A stretch of 64,000 nucleotides of DNA, taken from Flavobacterium circumlabens (GTDB lineage Bacteria > Bacteroidota > Bacteroidia > Flavobacteriales > Flavobacteriaceae). The stretch is from NCBI RefSeq assembly GCF_004345565.1, contig NZ_SLWA01000005.1, forward strand, positions 206,398-270,397, given 5' to 3'. The notes beneath the pieces were generated by a model. The model saw only the letters and a list, made by a program, of their open reading frames with translations, made no database searches and was not told the DNA's origin. This document shows, one piece after another, positions 25,443 to 34,414 of this stretch. The translations under genes were made by a program, and so were the position numbers. Within the stretch, counting starts at the first letter, position 1. The number at the start of each line of letters is the position of its first letter.

Positions 25443-26345
25443 TTATTTTACGAACTTGTCGATTATAGCATCACTTTCTGCTTTTGTAGCGTTTGGTTTT
25501 AAATCAAATAATAAAGAGTAAAGGGCTTTTCTATCCACTTTTGCTTCTAAGTTTAAGTCTTTATGTCTGTCAAAAAGAGTCTGCCATTTATCACGAACAT
25601 TTTTCCACAAGGCATTATTTTCTTTCCACCATTTCTGACCGGCAATACATTTGCTATCCGGAACTTTTGTGTAAACGTCAAATCCTTTTTCCTCTGCTAA
25701 CAAAACGTCTTTCCCGTTATCATCTCTGATTAGTTTAGCATTGTCCTGTTCATGGTTCCATCCGGTAGCAGTGATTTCGTGAATGTTTCTTCTTTTTAAA
25801 ACATTATAATCATTACGTTTGGTCTGCTCTCTTCTGGGAAGAGGTGCATCAGCCACATTTGACCAGTAGTTTTCTCCGTCCACGTGAACCCACGTTGAAG
25901 ATCCTTCATATCTTGGACTATCGTCTACCTGAAATACTTTTTGAGTCCATTGTCCTTTTACGGCTTTTGGATCCAGCTTTTTATATTTCCAGGAATTGTT
26001 TTTATCAAATGAATACAGCTCTGTATTTTCATACAACCAGTCTTGTCTCCAGTGTTTGATAATCATATCATCACTTACAATTAATAAGTGTTGCATCACG
26101 ATTTTGTTTGGAGTGTCTTCTAAAAGTTCAACCCATTCTAAAGCAGATTCATGTTTAGTCTGAGAAGGTTTGTAAGTTGCTGAATCCTTAGCATATTGAA
26201 AAGTTTCTGCAAAATTAAACTTCACTTCATAACAACCACACATAGATTTAATTGACTTGATGTCTTGTTGTTTTTTGTCCTGACTGAAACCAAGGCTGCA
26301 AGTCAAAGCCATAACGGCTGAAAAATAGAGGCTTTTTGTAATCAT
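25443..26345 (-). CDS. DUF6607 family secreted protein, haem-locus associated
   Basis: The 300-residue protein has a signal peptide (about 1-21, ending LGFSQ). It carries the conserved start of DUF6607 (SIKSMCGCYEVKFNFAETF), then MQHLLIV, IKHWRQDWLYEN, KGQWTQKVFQVDDSPRYEG and TGWNHEQDNAKLIR. The double Cys in MCGC is typical. DUF6607 genes are commonly found beside TonB-dependent receptor and HmuY genes in Bacteroidota, as here, where the receptor gene is divergent across 106 bases. Its biochemical function is not established; a role in haem or iron acquisition is inferred from context. Confidence 0.8.
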   Translation of the reverse strand: MITKSLYFSAVMALTCSLGFSQDKKQQDIKSIKSMCGCYEVKFNFAETFQYAKDSATYKPSQTKHESALEWVELLEDTPNKIVMQHLLIVSDDMIIKHWRQDWLYENTELYSFDKNNSWKYKKLDPKAVKGQWTQKVFQVDDSPRYEGSSTWVHVDGENYWSNVADAPLPRREQTKRNDYNVLKRRNIHEITATGWNHEQDNAKLIRDDNGKDVLLAEEKGFDVYTKVPDSKCIAGQKWWKENNALWKNVRDKWQTLFDRHKDLNLEAKVDRKALYSLLFDLKPNATKAESDAIIDKFVK

Positions 26346-26389
26346 AACTTATTATTTTGGTTTTAAATTTTTTGGCAAATATATGTTTT

Positions 26390-26424
26390 TTATTTAGAAT
26401 AAATAAAAATAGTTTCTATATTTG
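26390..26424 (+). promoter_or_regulatory. Promoter of the haem receptor operon with Fur-like palindrome
   Basis: TATATTTG at 26417-26424 is the -7 element. The -33 region is covered by a perfect inverted repeat, TTATTTA-GAA-TAAATAA (26390-26406). An A/T-rich palindrome of this type over the promoter of an iron/haem receptor suggests a Fur-type operator. The regulator assignment is inference. Confidence 0.5.
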
Positions 26425-26451
26425 CGTCATTATTAAGACTCAATAAAAATA

Positions 26452-28515
26452 ATGAAAATAAAAATTACCCTTTTTGCGATAGTTGCATTTGCAGTTCATA
26501 TTTCAGCGCAGGAAACGCAAAAAGACACCGTTAATTCGAAAGAAGAATTATCTGAATTGGTTATTACAGGGACAAGAACAGAAAGACGGCTTTCGACTTT
26601 ACCATTGCCGATGACGGTCATCACAGCGGAGACAATTGCAAAAACAGGGGTTACAAGACTAAACGAAATTCTAAACGAGCAAACGGGAATTATTTTAATA
26701 CCGGATCAGAGTGGTTTCGAAGGTATTCAGATGCAGGGTTTAGATGCAGCCTATACCATGATCCTTATTGACGGCGTTCCGCTTGTTGGAAGAAGTTCAG
26801 GAGTTTTAGATTTATCAAGGGTTTCTGTTGGAAATATAGAGCGAATTGAAATAGTAAAAGGAGCATCATCAGCTTTATATGGTTCAGAAGCGATGGGGGG
26901 AGTAATAAATGTTATCACAAAAAGACCCACAAAAGATATGTTAGGAGGTAGCCTCTCTTACAGATATGCAACCTTCAACACAAATGATGCAAATGCCAAC
27001 CTGCTTTGGAAAAAGAAGAAATTTGCAGCCAATATATTTGCCAATTTCTTTTCCTCTGATGGATATGATTTAGACAAAAGCACTCCATTGAAGAATGTTG
27101 AAAGCTACTATAATACCACAATTCAGCCAAAACTGTATTATGATTTTTCTGATAATGTTAAATTAACAGTGAGTAACCGTTTTTACAATCAAAAAATGGA
27201 TAACAGAGCAATCATTGATTCTGAAGGTTATAAAGGTGATGCAAAAGAAAATGAGTGGAATTCTCAAATTAAACTGCAGCATACATGGAATAGATTGTAT
27301 ACAGAATATGAATTGTACGCTACCAATTATAAAAATGATGCTTTTTTAAAAGATGAAAATAACGTGCTCTTTGAAAATTCATATTACGATCAATGGCTTT
27401 TTCGACCTGAAATAAGGACAACTTTATCCTTAAAAAAGGATAAAATAACAGGAGGAGTCGGGGTTAATTATGAATCTCTGGACCGAACTTATTTTGATAA
27501 AAATGTAAAGTTTAATTCGCAATATGTCTTTCTGCAATACGATTACAATCCAACCGAAAAAATAAATATCCTGGCAGGATTCAGATTTGATAATCATAGT
27601 GAATATGCATCTCAGTTAAGTCCTAAATTGGCAATAAACTATAAATTTAATAGTGACTTTTCTCTAAAAGGTTCTGTAGGATATGGTTATAAAGCACCTG
27701 ATTTCCGTCAATTGTTTTTTGATTTTACGAATCCTTCTGTCGGATATACGGTTTTGGGTTATAATGTTGCAGAAGCCCGTTTAAATCAATTTGAAGAGCA
27801 AGGTCAGCTTTTGTCCAGAATACCGGGAGTCGATTTTGATAAACCACTTGAAGCGGAAAGCTCTGTTAATTTTAATTTTGGAACATATTTCAGAAAAAAC
27901 AAATTTAGATTAGAAGTAAATGTTTTTTATAATTCAATTCATAACCTGATTGAAACTGGTGTTGTAGCGCAAAAAACCAATGGTCAGAATATTTTCAGCT
28001 ACTTTAATATTGATGAAATTTTTACTTACGGTCTGGAATATAATTCAAGCTATAATTTCACCAAGGAATTTACAGTATCATTGGGATATCAATACCTGAT
28101 AGCTAAGAATAAATCTGTAGTTGATAATTTTGAAGACTATCAATACATCCGAAATTCAGATTTGCAAACGGTTCAAATTCAAAAATCAGAGTATTTCGGA
28201 TTATACAATCGATCCAAACATACTGCCAATATTAAAATTGCTTACACAATTCCGAAAATAAAAACCGATATCAATTTACGGGTTTTTTATCGAAGCAAAT
28301 ACGGAATGTCTGATACGAACGGTAATAATATACTGGATAAGTACGACAATTTTATTGGGGATTATTTTACAGCAAATTTATCCATTTCAAAGAACATTGC
28401 AGACAAGTTCATGCTTCAGGCTGGTGCTACTAATTTATTTGATTATACAAATCCTGCTCAAATTACCAATCTGGCCGGAAGACAACTTTTTGCACGAATT
28501 CAATACAATTTTTAA
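26452..28515 (+). CDS. TonB-dependent haem receptor (HmuR-like)
   Basis: The 687-residue protein has a signal peptide (about 1-19, ending VHISAQ), a plug domain (VITGTRTERRLSTLPLPMTVI, then GLDAAYTMILIDGVPLVGRS and KGASSALYGSEAMGGVINVIT) and a barrel whose last strand ends FARIQYNF. It lacks the carboxypeptidase-like front domain of SusC proteins and has the size of siderophore/haem receptors. Because HmuY is encoded 28 bases downstream and DUF6607 is divergent, I call it the haem channel of an HmuRY-type system. It should depend on TonB for energy. Confidence 0.87.
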   Translation: MKIKITLFAIVAFAVHISAQETQKDTVNSKEELSELVITGTRTERRLSTLPLPMTVITAETIAKTGVTRLNEILNEQTGIILIPDQSGFEGIQMQGLDAAYTMILIDGVPLVGRSSGVLDLSRVSVGNIERIEIVKGASSALYGSEAMGGVINVITKRPTKDMLGGSLSYRYATFNTNDANANLLWKKKKFAANIFANFFSSDGYDLDKSTPLKNVESYYNTTIQPKLYYDFSDNVKLTVSNRFYNQKMDNRAIIDSEGYKGDAKENEWNSQIKLQHTWNRLYTEYELYATNYKNDAFLKDENNVLFENSYYDQWLFRPEIRTTLSLKKDKITGGVGVNYESLDRTYFDKNVKFNSQYVFLQYDYNPTEKINILAGFRFDNHSEYASQLSPKLAINYKFNSDFSLKGSVGYGYKAPDFRQLFFDFTNPSVGYTVLGYNVAEARLNQFEEQGQLLSRIPGVDFDKPLEAESSVNFNFGTYFRKNKFRLEVNVFYNSIHNLIETGVVAQKTNGQNIFSYFNIDEIFTYGLEYNSSYNFTKEFTVSLGYQYLIAKNKSVVDNFEDYQYIRNSDLQTVQIQKSEYFGLYNRSKHTANIKIAYTIPKIKTDINLRVFYRSKYGMSDTNGNNILDKYDNFIGDYFTANLSISKNIADKFMLQAGATNLFDYTNPAQITNLAGRQLFARIQYNF

Positions 28516-28543
28516 TTAATAATTTTTAAACACCTTTAACAAA

Positions 28544-29170
28544 ATGAAAACAAAATTCTTAAAACTATCGCTTTTGGCATTATTTATTTTTACGGCATCT
28601 TGCAGTAGTGATGATGATAAAACTGAAGAAACTCCAGTAGTAACTACAAAAGTATCGAATATCTATGCTCCACAAACGGGAGGTCAGGGGCAGCCTGTTG
28701 GGGGCGAATTCACAAAATTCAGTTTTTCTCAAAATAAAACTGTAACTGATGACAGTTGGGATATCGCTTTCCGTGGTACTACTATTATTGTTAATGGTGG
28801 AGCTAAAATCAGTACTACAGATACTGGAGAACCTGAGAGAAAAGGACAAGGAGCTGTAAGTATCGTTTCTGGTACATTTGCAAGTGTAACTGCTTTTCCT
28901 GCAGCTGCTACTTTTGTTCAGGACAAAGATAAAGTTTCTGCTATCACTACTGGAAGCGGAAATGGCTGGTATAACTACAATTCAACAACTCACATAGTTT
29001 CACCTATTGCAGGAAAAGTATTTGTTGTAAAAACACATGATGGTAAATATGCAAAATTCGAAATCTTAAGTTATTATAAAGATGCACCAGCAGCACCATC
29101 AGAAACTTCTGTGTCGCCATATTATACTTTCAATTTCGCATACCAGGCTAACAGTACAACAACATTTTAA
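28544..29170 (+). CDS. HmuY-family haem-binding lipoprotein
   Basis: The 208-residue lipoprotein has lipobox TASC (about Cys20) followed by an acidic linker. The HmuY fold is recognisable from FTKFSFSQNKTVTDDSWDIA near residue 67, GWYNYNSTTHIVSPIAGKVF and VKTHDGKYAKFEILSYYKD. In Porphyromonas HmuY holds haem through two His; here obvious candidates in the core are few (THIV and KTHDG), and flavobacterial homologues often use other ligands. It would pick up haem at the surface and pass it to the receptor encoded just upstream. Confidence 0.88.
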   Translation: MKTKFLKLSLLALFIFTASCSSDDDKTEETPVVTTKVSNIYAPQTGGQGQPVGGEFTKFSFSQNKTVTDDSWDIAFRGTTIIVNGGAKISTTDTGEPERKGQGAVSIVSGTFASVTAFPAAATFVQDKDKVSAITTGSGNGWYNYNSTTHIVSPIAGKVFVVKTHDGKYAKFEILSYYKDAPAAPSETSVSPYYTFNFAYQANSTTTF

Positions 29171-29535
29171 ATGTAATCCATCCTTAAAGAATTCATTTTT
29201 TGAGTTTATTTTCAGGATTGCTGAAGAGGAATTTATTTATATAAAATTAAAATCCTTTCGGGAAATAAAGAAGTAAAACGGGTAAAATAATGGTTCAATA
29301 ACCGCAAATCAAGATCGTTTTCTCTTTAAAATTCAATGAATCATTAGCTTTGTTTTTTTTATTTTTTTTGAAGGAGGTTAGATTTATCTGGCCTCTTTTT
29401 TTGTTTTATTTTAATCGTTAAAAAAAATTATAAATTAACGTTTAATCCTATCTTTGCGGATGTTTTTTATTGGAATTAACAGAAATTTTAAAAATCAGGG
29501 TTTAAAAACCGCTCTTCAAAATTTATAAGTACTAA
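29171..29535. other. Intergenic region between hmuY and the SGNH operon
   Basis: The 365 bases hold a weak GC-poor hairpin followed by Ts near 29373-29402, and a -7-like TATCTTTG at 29449-29456, which is the probable promoter of the SGNH/MBOAT operon. A 22-codon frame starting at 29460 overlaps the predicted transcription start and is not considered a gene. Confidence 0.45.
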
Positions 29536-31017
29536 GTGAATACAAAATCTTATTTTTTTCAGTCTTTTGCAATTGTAGCATTAGCATTCATAGCTTTCAT
29601 TGGATTTAAACAAATCTTGCCGGATAAAATTTTTTCGGAAGGTAAACTGGATTCCAAAAACATACTTATCGACAGTCTGCTCTTAGAGTCGGTTGCGAAT
29701 GATTCATTAGCGCAGGAAGAAGACAGTATTTCTGAAGACGAAAGAAAAGAAGCAGGAGAAAAAATTGTCTTTGATGCTTCTGAAGGAATCGAATTCCCGC
29801 CTGAAACTTTCGATAATTATAAAGGATATCAATACCTGATTTCTTTTTATGAGAAATTGTACCAGTTAGAGAAGAATCCGCAGTCTAAAGTTCGAATCGC
29901 CTATTATGGAGATTCTATGACCGATGGTGACTTAATCGTGCAGGACGTGCGAATGAATTATCAGCAACGGTTTGGAGGAAACGGAGTGGGTTTTGTTTCG
30001 ATAATTTCTGAATCTTCAGCCTCAAGAGGTTCTGTAAAAACACTTTTTTCCAAAAACTGGAAAACACAATCCTATTTAAATGTAAAAAGACCAACAAGTC
30101 CTTTCGGAGTAAACGGACATGTGTTTTTTGCAAACGATAAAGCAAATACTACCTGGGTACAATACGAGGCAGGACTGACCAAATTTTCTACGACTTTAGA
30201 TAATCCGACCTTGTTTTATGGGAAATCCTCTAAAAAAGGAAATGTGAATTTTATTATCGGCAAAGACACCTTACGAAAAAGTCTTTCTCCAAATAACCTC
30301 GTTAATACGTTAAAAGTAACTTCAGGAAGTATAAAATCATTCAAAGCAAATTTTATGCAGGCGGATTCTATTCCGATTTACGGGTTTAATTTTGATAATG
30401 GCAGCGGGGTTCACGTAGACAACTTTTCGCAAAGGGGAAATTCAGGATTGCCCATTTCAATGTTTAATGCAGGCGTAATCCAGGCCTTTAATAACAATCT
30501 GAAATACGATCTGATTATTCTGCATTACGGAACCAATGTTTTGAATTACGGAACCAAAAATTATTCATGGTACCAGAGAGGTATGAAAAAGACAGTAAAT
30601 AAAATAAAAGAATCTTTTCCGGGCGTTTCTATCTTGATTGTTTCAACGGCTGATAAATCGACGAAATATGATCTTGAAATGAAAACAGACTCGGCTGTAG
30701 TTCCTTTAATGAAAGCCCAAAAAAGATATGCACTCGATACCGAATCAGGTTTTGTGAACTTGTATACCTTAATGGGCGGCGACGGATCAATGGTAAAATG
30801 GGTTGATGAAGCTCCTTCCAGAGCCAATAAAGACTACACACACTTTAATCAGCGTGGAGCAAAGGCCATTGGGAATTTATTATACAGTCAGCTCAATAAA
30901 GGTTACGAAGAATATAAAGTACTGCGTGAAAAACGGGAAACAGGGGAGCGACCAAAACCCGTTAGAAAAACTAAAGCAGATTCCGTATCTGTGATAAAAG
31001 ATAGTGTAAATGAATAA
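29536..31017 (+). CDS. Membrane-anchored SGNH/GDSL-family hydrolase (first of pair)
   Basis: The GTG start is the only usable in-frame start before the signal anchor. Residues about 8-27 are one transmembrane helix, then an acidic linker (about 45-80). The SGNH blocks are visible: block I GDSMTDG with the nucleophile Ser (about 126-132), block III LHYGTNVLNYG (about 332), and the Asp-His pair in DYTHFNQRGA (about 434). The fold predicts an esterase or O-acetyl transfer partner in the periplasm. Its stop overlaps the start of the next gene by 8 bases. The C-terminus is a Lys/Arg-rich tail. Confidence 0.85.
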   Translation: MNTKSYFFQSFAIVALAFIAFIGFKQILPDKIFSEGKLDSKNILIDSLLLESVANDSLAQEEDSISEDERKEAGEKIVFDASEGIEFPPETFDNYKGYQYLISFYEKLYQLEKNPQSKVRIAYYGDSMTDGDLIVQDVRMNYQQRFGGNGVGFVSIISESSASRGSVKTLFSKNWKTQSYLNVKRPTSPFGVNGHVFFANDKANTTWVQYEAGLTKFSTTLDNPTLFYGKSSKKGNVNFIIGKDTLRKSLSPNNLVNTLKVTSGSIKSFKANFMQADSIPIYGFNFDNGSGVHVDNFSQRGNSGLPISMFNAGVIQAFNNNLKYDLIILHYGTNVLNYGTKNYSWYQRGMKKTVNKIKESFPGVSILIVSTADKSTKYDLEMKTDSAVVPLMKAQKRYALDTESGFVNLYTLMGGDGSMVKWVDEAPSRANKDYTHFNQRGAKAIGNLLYSQLNKGYEEYKVLREKRETGERPKPVRKTKADSVSVIKDSVNE

Positions 31018-32431
31018 ACTTATTATTTTCTTTTGCTGTCTTTTATGGTCGGCAACCAGTAAAGCGCAAAAGTCAGTCTCACTTCCAATACTTAAAAATA
31101 TGATTGGTAAAATCGATACCGCTACGATTGAAACTTATACAGGGAATCACATTTATAATGCTGAGGTATTAGAAAGTGTTTTCGAAAAATTAAAAGAAAA
31201 TGAGATTGGTAAAAACCAGAAAATAAATATTGTTCATATTGGGGATTCTCATATTCAGGGGGATTTAATGACCAATAAAATTAGAAAAATTTTACAGCAG
31301 CAGTTCGGAAATGCGGGTCGTGGTTTTGTTTTTCCGTATCAATTGGCAAAAACGAATGGCTCTTATAACGAACGATTTTATTCGAACAAAACATGGGAAA
31401 GTTATCGAAATATACATCCGGTAAAAAATAAACCGGTTGGTTTAAGCGGCATTGGACTTTGGAGAGATAGTGGAGGTTTTGCAGTACAATTAAATATAAA
31501 AGATCCGGCTTATAAATTCAACTCGATTCATATTATTACGCCAAAAAACCAGAATATGTTCGATTTGGCTATTGCATCCAAAACCAATATTGTTCAGACT
31601 ACAGAACCTAAAATAATAAAGCATAAAATTAAAAAAGGAGAAGCGATATCTGTAATTGCAGATAAGTACAATGTTTCCGTTACTGAAATAAAAAGAATAA
31701 ACGGTTTAAAGTCCAATAATATTCGTGCCGGAAGAACATTAAAAATTCCAAGTAAGGAAACAAGGTCAAAAAATATTAAAACGTCTGAATTTGTTCCGCT
31801 GGATCTTACGACTGACTCTTTTTCACATTATTACAACTCAGAAAAAGCATTAGATAAAATTTACCTTATCCCTAATAAAAGTGCATCAGAATTTGAGCTC
31901 AGCGGATTGGTTCTCGAGAAAGATACTCCGGGTATAACCTACAGCGGAATCGGCGTAAATGGTGCTAAATTTTCAGACTATAATAAATATCCTTTATTTT
32001 TTGAACAATTAAAAGCTCTGAAACCTGATTTGTTAATTTTTTCGCTCGGAACAAATGAAAGTTACGACAACATGGAAGCTTCGGCATATATCAGAGAATT
32101 ACGGGAATTTATAAGTAATCTTAAGGAACAGAAAATTGACGTTCCCATTATTGTCATGACGCCGCCGCCTTCGCTACACAGAGGAAGGAAACCAAATATT
32201 TACGTTAAAGAATATGCAGAACGTATTAATAACGTTGCAGAAAAAAATGATTTTGCAGTGTGGGATTTATACGATGAATTTGGAGGTTTAAACGGAGTCA
32301 GGGCATTAAGAGCAGAAGGATTAATTGGTCCGGACTTCGTTCATTATTCTAAAAAAGGATACGAAAAACAAGGAAAACTCTTTACAGAGGCATTTTTAAG
32401 AGCATACGATAATTTTAAATTTAAAAAGTAA
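31010..32431 (+). CDS. Secreted SGNH/GDSL-family hydrolase with an internal LysM domain
   Basis: The signal peptide (about 1-20, ending SKAQ) is followed by the SGNH fold: block I HIGDSHIQGD (nucleophile Ser about 79), block III SLGTNESYD (about 345), and the Asp-His pair DFVHYSKKGY (about 443). Between blocks I and III, at about 203-249, sits a LysM domain (HKIKKGEAISVIADKYNVS, then IRAGRTLKIP), a peptidoglycan or chitin-type glycan binder. The insertion splits the catalytic fold instead of being at an end. The gene overlaps its upstream SGNH neighbour and is followed one base later by the MBOAT gene. Confidence 0.87.
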   Translation: MNKLIIFFCCLLWSATSKAQKSVSLPILKNMIGKIDTATIETYTGNHIYNAEVLESVFEKLKENEIGKNQKINIVHIGDSHIQGDLMTNKIRKILQQQFGNAGRGFVFPYQLAKTNGSYNERFYSNKTWESYRNIHPVKNKPVGLSGIGLWRDSGGFAVQLNIKDPAYKFNSIHIITPKNQNMFDLAIASKTNIVQTTEPKIIKHKIKKGEAISVIADKYNVSVTEIKRINGLKSNNIRAGRTLKIPSKETRSKNIKTSEFVPLDLTTDSFSHYYNSEKALDKIYLIPNKSASEFELSGLVLEKDTPGITYSGIGVNGAKFSDYNKYPLFFEQLKALKPDLLIFSLGTNESYDNMEASAYIRELREFISNLKEQKIDVPIIVMTPPPSLHRGRKPNIYVKEYAERINNVAEKNDFAVWDLYDEFGGLNGVRALRAEGLIGPDFVHYSKKGYEKQGKLFTEAFLRAYDNFKFKK

Positions 32432-32432
32432 G

Positions 32433-34115
32433 TTGATAACAGGTAATAGCATAAATGATTGGTTTGTTCATCATTTTGGTGAAATAACAATCGAGCAGGT
32501 TAAAAGTTGGTTTATATATAATCCCGAAGAAAAGTTGTTATTCAATACAGGTTTGTTCCTTGGATTGTTTCTGGTTTTCTATTTTGTTTACGCGTTTTTG
32601 CGTAAAACATTCTATTTGCGATTAACATACGTTATTCTGTTTTCACTTTTCTTTTATTATAAGTCAAGCGGAATTTACTTTTTATTATTACTGCTTTCCT
32701 CTGTAGTTGATTATGGCCTTAGCCAGATTATTTACAGGGAAAAAAAAGACACTGTAAAGAAAATTTACCTTATCATAAGCGTTATTTTAAACTTGGGATT
32801 ACTGGGTTATTTTAAGTACATGAATTTTATGATTGTTACGTACAATGATATGTTCAGTGGTCATTTCGAGCTTCATAATGTTTTCCTTCCGGTCGGAATT
32901 TCTTTTTACACGTTTCAGTCAATGAGTTATATCATCGAAATTTACCGTGAAGAAATCAAGCCGACAAAAAATTACATCGAATATTTATTCTTCGTTTCCT
33001 TCTTTCCACAATTAGTGGCGGGACCAATCGTACGGGCCAAAGATTTTCTTCCGCAGATTTATCAAAAGCTGAATCTTACGAAACAAGATGTAAATAATGC
33101 TTTGTTCCTTATTATTGGCGGATTAATCAAGAAAACCGTTATTTCCAATTATATCTCGGTAAACTTCGTAGATCGGGTTTTTGACACTCCGATGACCTAT
33201 ACGTCATTCGAAAATTTAATGGCTTCCTACGGATATGCCATTCAGATTTACTGCGACTTTTCAGGATATTCAGATATGGCAATCGGAATCGCTTTATTAT
33301 TGGGATTCAAATTACCGACCAACTTTAGAACTCCGTATAAATCAACCTCAATTACTGATTTTTGGAGAAGATGGCACATTTCGTTATCAACCTGGTTAAA
33401 GGATTTCCTGTATATTTCAATAGGAGGAAACCGCGAAGGGTCTTTCGCAGGTTATTTATTCCCGAGTTTATTTTTCTTCGGATTATTACTTTGGGGAATT
33501 ACAAATATCAACGTTAGTATAATTCCGTTAATTATTGCCGGCAGTTCCATCGTTGTTTTTGGTTTGACATTTTTACTTTCGAAAAAACGAAATCAGACCA
33601 CCGTAACCAATTTCAACTTGTTTACGACAATGCTTTTAGGAGGATTGTGGCATGGCGCCGGAGCCCAGTTTATTATTTGGGGAGCTTTACACGGATTGGC
33701 ATTAGCGATTCATAAAATATTTTTAGAGTTTTTTCCATCCAAAAAAGAAGGCAAAACGTCTGTTTTATGGACTTTCTTCTCTATTGTGATTACATTTCAT
33801 TTCGTGGTTTTCTGCTGGATCTTTTTCCGTGCAAGAGATTTCGATACAGCATTACAGGTGATCAATAATATTGGTCAGTTAACGTTCGAACCGGAACAAT
33901 GGAAAGCAATCGTCTTAGGATATAAAAATGTGTTTTTATTGATGCTTTTCGGTTATGTTTGGCATTTCTTACCTGAAATATTCACCACAAAATTAAAATG
34001 GACTTTTGACAGAACTCCTTTATTGTTAAAAGCGATAATTTTAGGTTTCGTTTACTGGATTGTTTATGCAACAGCAGTCGCAGGTTCTCAGCCTTTTATT
34101 TATTTTCAGTTCTAA
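32433..34115 (+). CDS. MBOAT-family O-acyltransferase (AlgI/DltB-like)
   Basis: The start is a TTG one base after the preceding stop; no in-frame ATG exists before the conserved N-terminus, and coupling to the upstream gene explains the weak codon. The 560-residue polytopic protein carries FLPVGISFYTFQSMSY, the PQLVAGPIVR motif, FWRRWHISLSTWLKDF and the catalytic-His motif LWHGAGAQFIIWGALHG. This family moves acyl groups across the inner membrane to periplasmic or cell-wall polymers, with SGNH partners such as AlgX/AlgJ. With two SGNH proteins in the same operon, O-acetylation of an envelope polysaccharide is the natural reading; the acceptor is unknown. Confidence 0.92.
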   Translation: MITGNSINDWFVHHFGEITIEQVKSWFIYNPEEKLLFNTGLFLGLFLVFYFVYAFLRKTFYLRLTYVILFSLFFYYKSSGIYFLLLLLSSVVDYGLSQIIYREKKDTVKKIYLIISVILNLGLLGYFKYMNFMIVTYNDMFSGHFELHNVFLPVGISFYTFQSMSYIIEIYREEIKPTKNYIEYLFFVSFFPQLVAGPIVRAKDFLPQIYQKLNLTKQDVNNALFLIIGGLIKKTVISNYISVNFVDRVFDTPMTYTSFENLMASYGYAIQIYCDFSGYSDMAIGIALLLGFKLPTNFRTPYKSTSITDFWRRWHISLSTWLKDFLYISIGGNREGSFAGYLFPSLFFFGLLLWGITNINVSIIPLIIAGSSIVVFGLTFLLSKKRNQTTVTNFNLFTTMLLGGLWHGAGAQFIIWGALHGLALAIHKIFLEFFPSKKEGKTSVLWTFFSIVITFHFVVFCWIFFRARDFDTALQVINNIGQLTFEPEQWKAIVLGYKNVFLLMLFGYVWHFLPEIFTTKLKWTFDRTPLLLKAIILGFVYWIVYATAVAGSQPFIYFQF

Positions 34116-34155
34116 TCGAAAAAGGTTTAAAGGTTCAAAGGAGCAAAGTTACAAA

Positions 34156-34187
34156 GGCGCAAAGGTTTTTCCTTTGCGTTTTTTTTG
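34156..34187 (+). terminator. Terminator of the SGNH/MBOAT operon
   Basis: CGCAAAGG and CCTTTGCG flank a TTTTT loop and are followed by eight Ts. Confidence 0.8.
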
Positions 34188-34331
34188 TTTCTCGCAGATT
34201 TAGCAGATTAGGCAGATTATTTTTTAAAGTAAGGATAGAAAAATCAGCTATATCTGCGGGAAACAATAAAGCTTTGCGAGCAAAAAAACATAGCGAACTT
34301 TGCGCAATTCCGATAGCTATCGGGATTGCGT
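34188..34331. repeat. Intergenic palindromic elements, including a CCGATAGCTATCGG core
   Basis: A loose CGCAGATTTAGCAGATT ... ATATCTGCG hairpin (34193-34260) is followed by a tight near-palindrome around CCGATAGCTATCGG (34303-34330). The last part, ATAGCTATCGGGATTGCGT, recurs at 62710-62728. There is no reading frame. Confidence 0.55.
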
Positions 34332-34361
34332 GCCTTGCAGTTAAATGCAACTAAATAAAAA

Positions 34362-34392
34362 TTGCCTGAAATATCTAATTAGATTATCTTTG
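34362..34392 (+). promoter_or_regulatory. Promoter of ffh
   Basis: TTG at 34362-34364 and TATCTTTG at 34385-34392 are 20 bases apart, and ATG follows 22 bases later. This fits the Bacteroidota consensus. Confidence 0.65.
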
Positions 34393-34414
34393 CACTTCAA
34401 ATAAAGAAAATAAT

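Noticed and set aside
29460..29528. A 22-codon frame in front of the SGNH operon that could be a leader peptide.
   Set aside because: Its ATG lies 4 bases beyond the predicted -7 element, at or before the likely transcription start.
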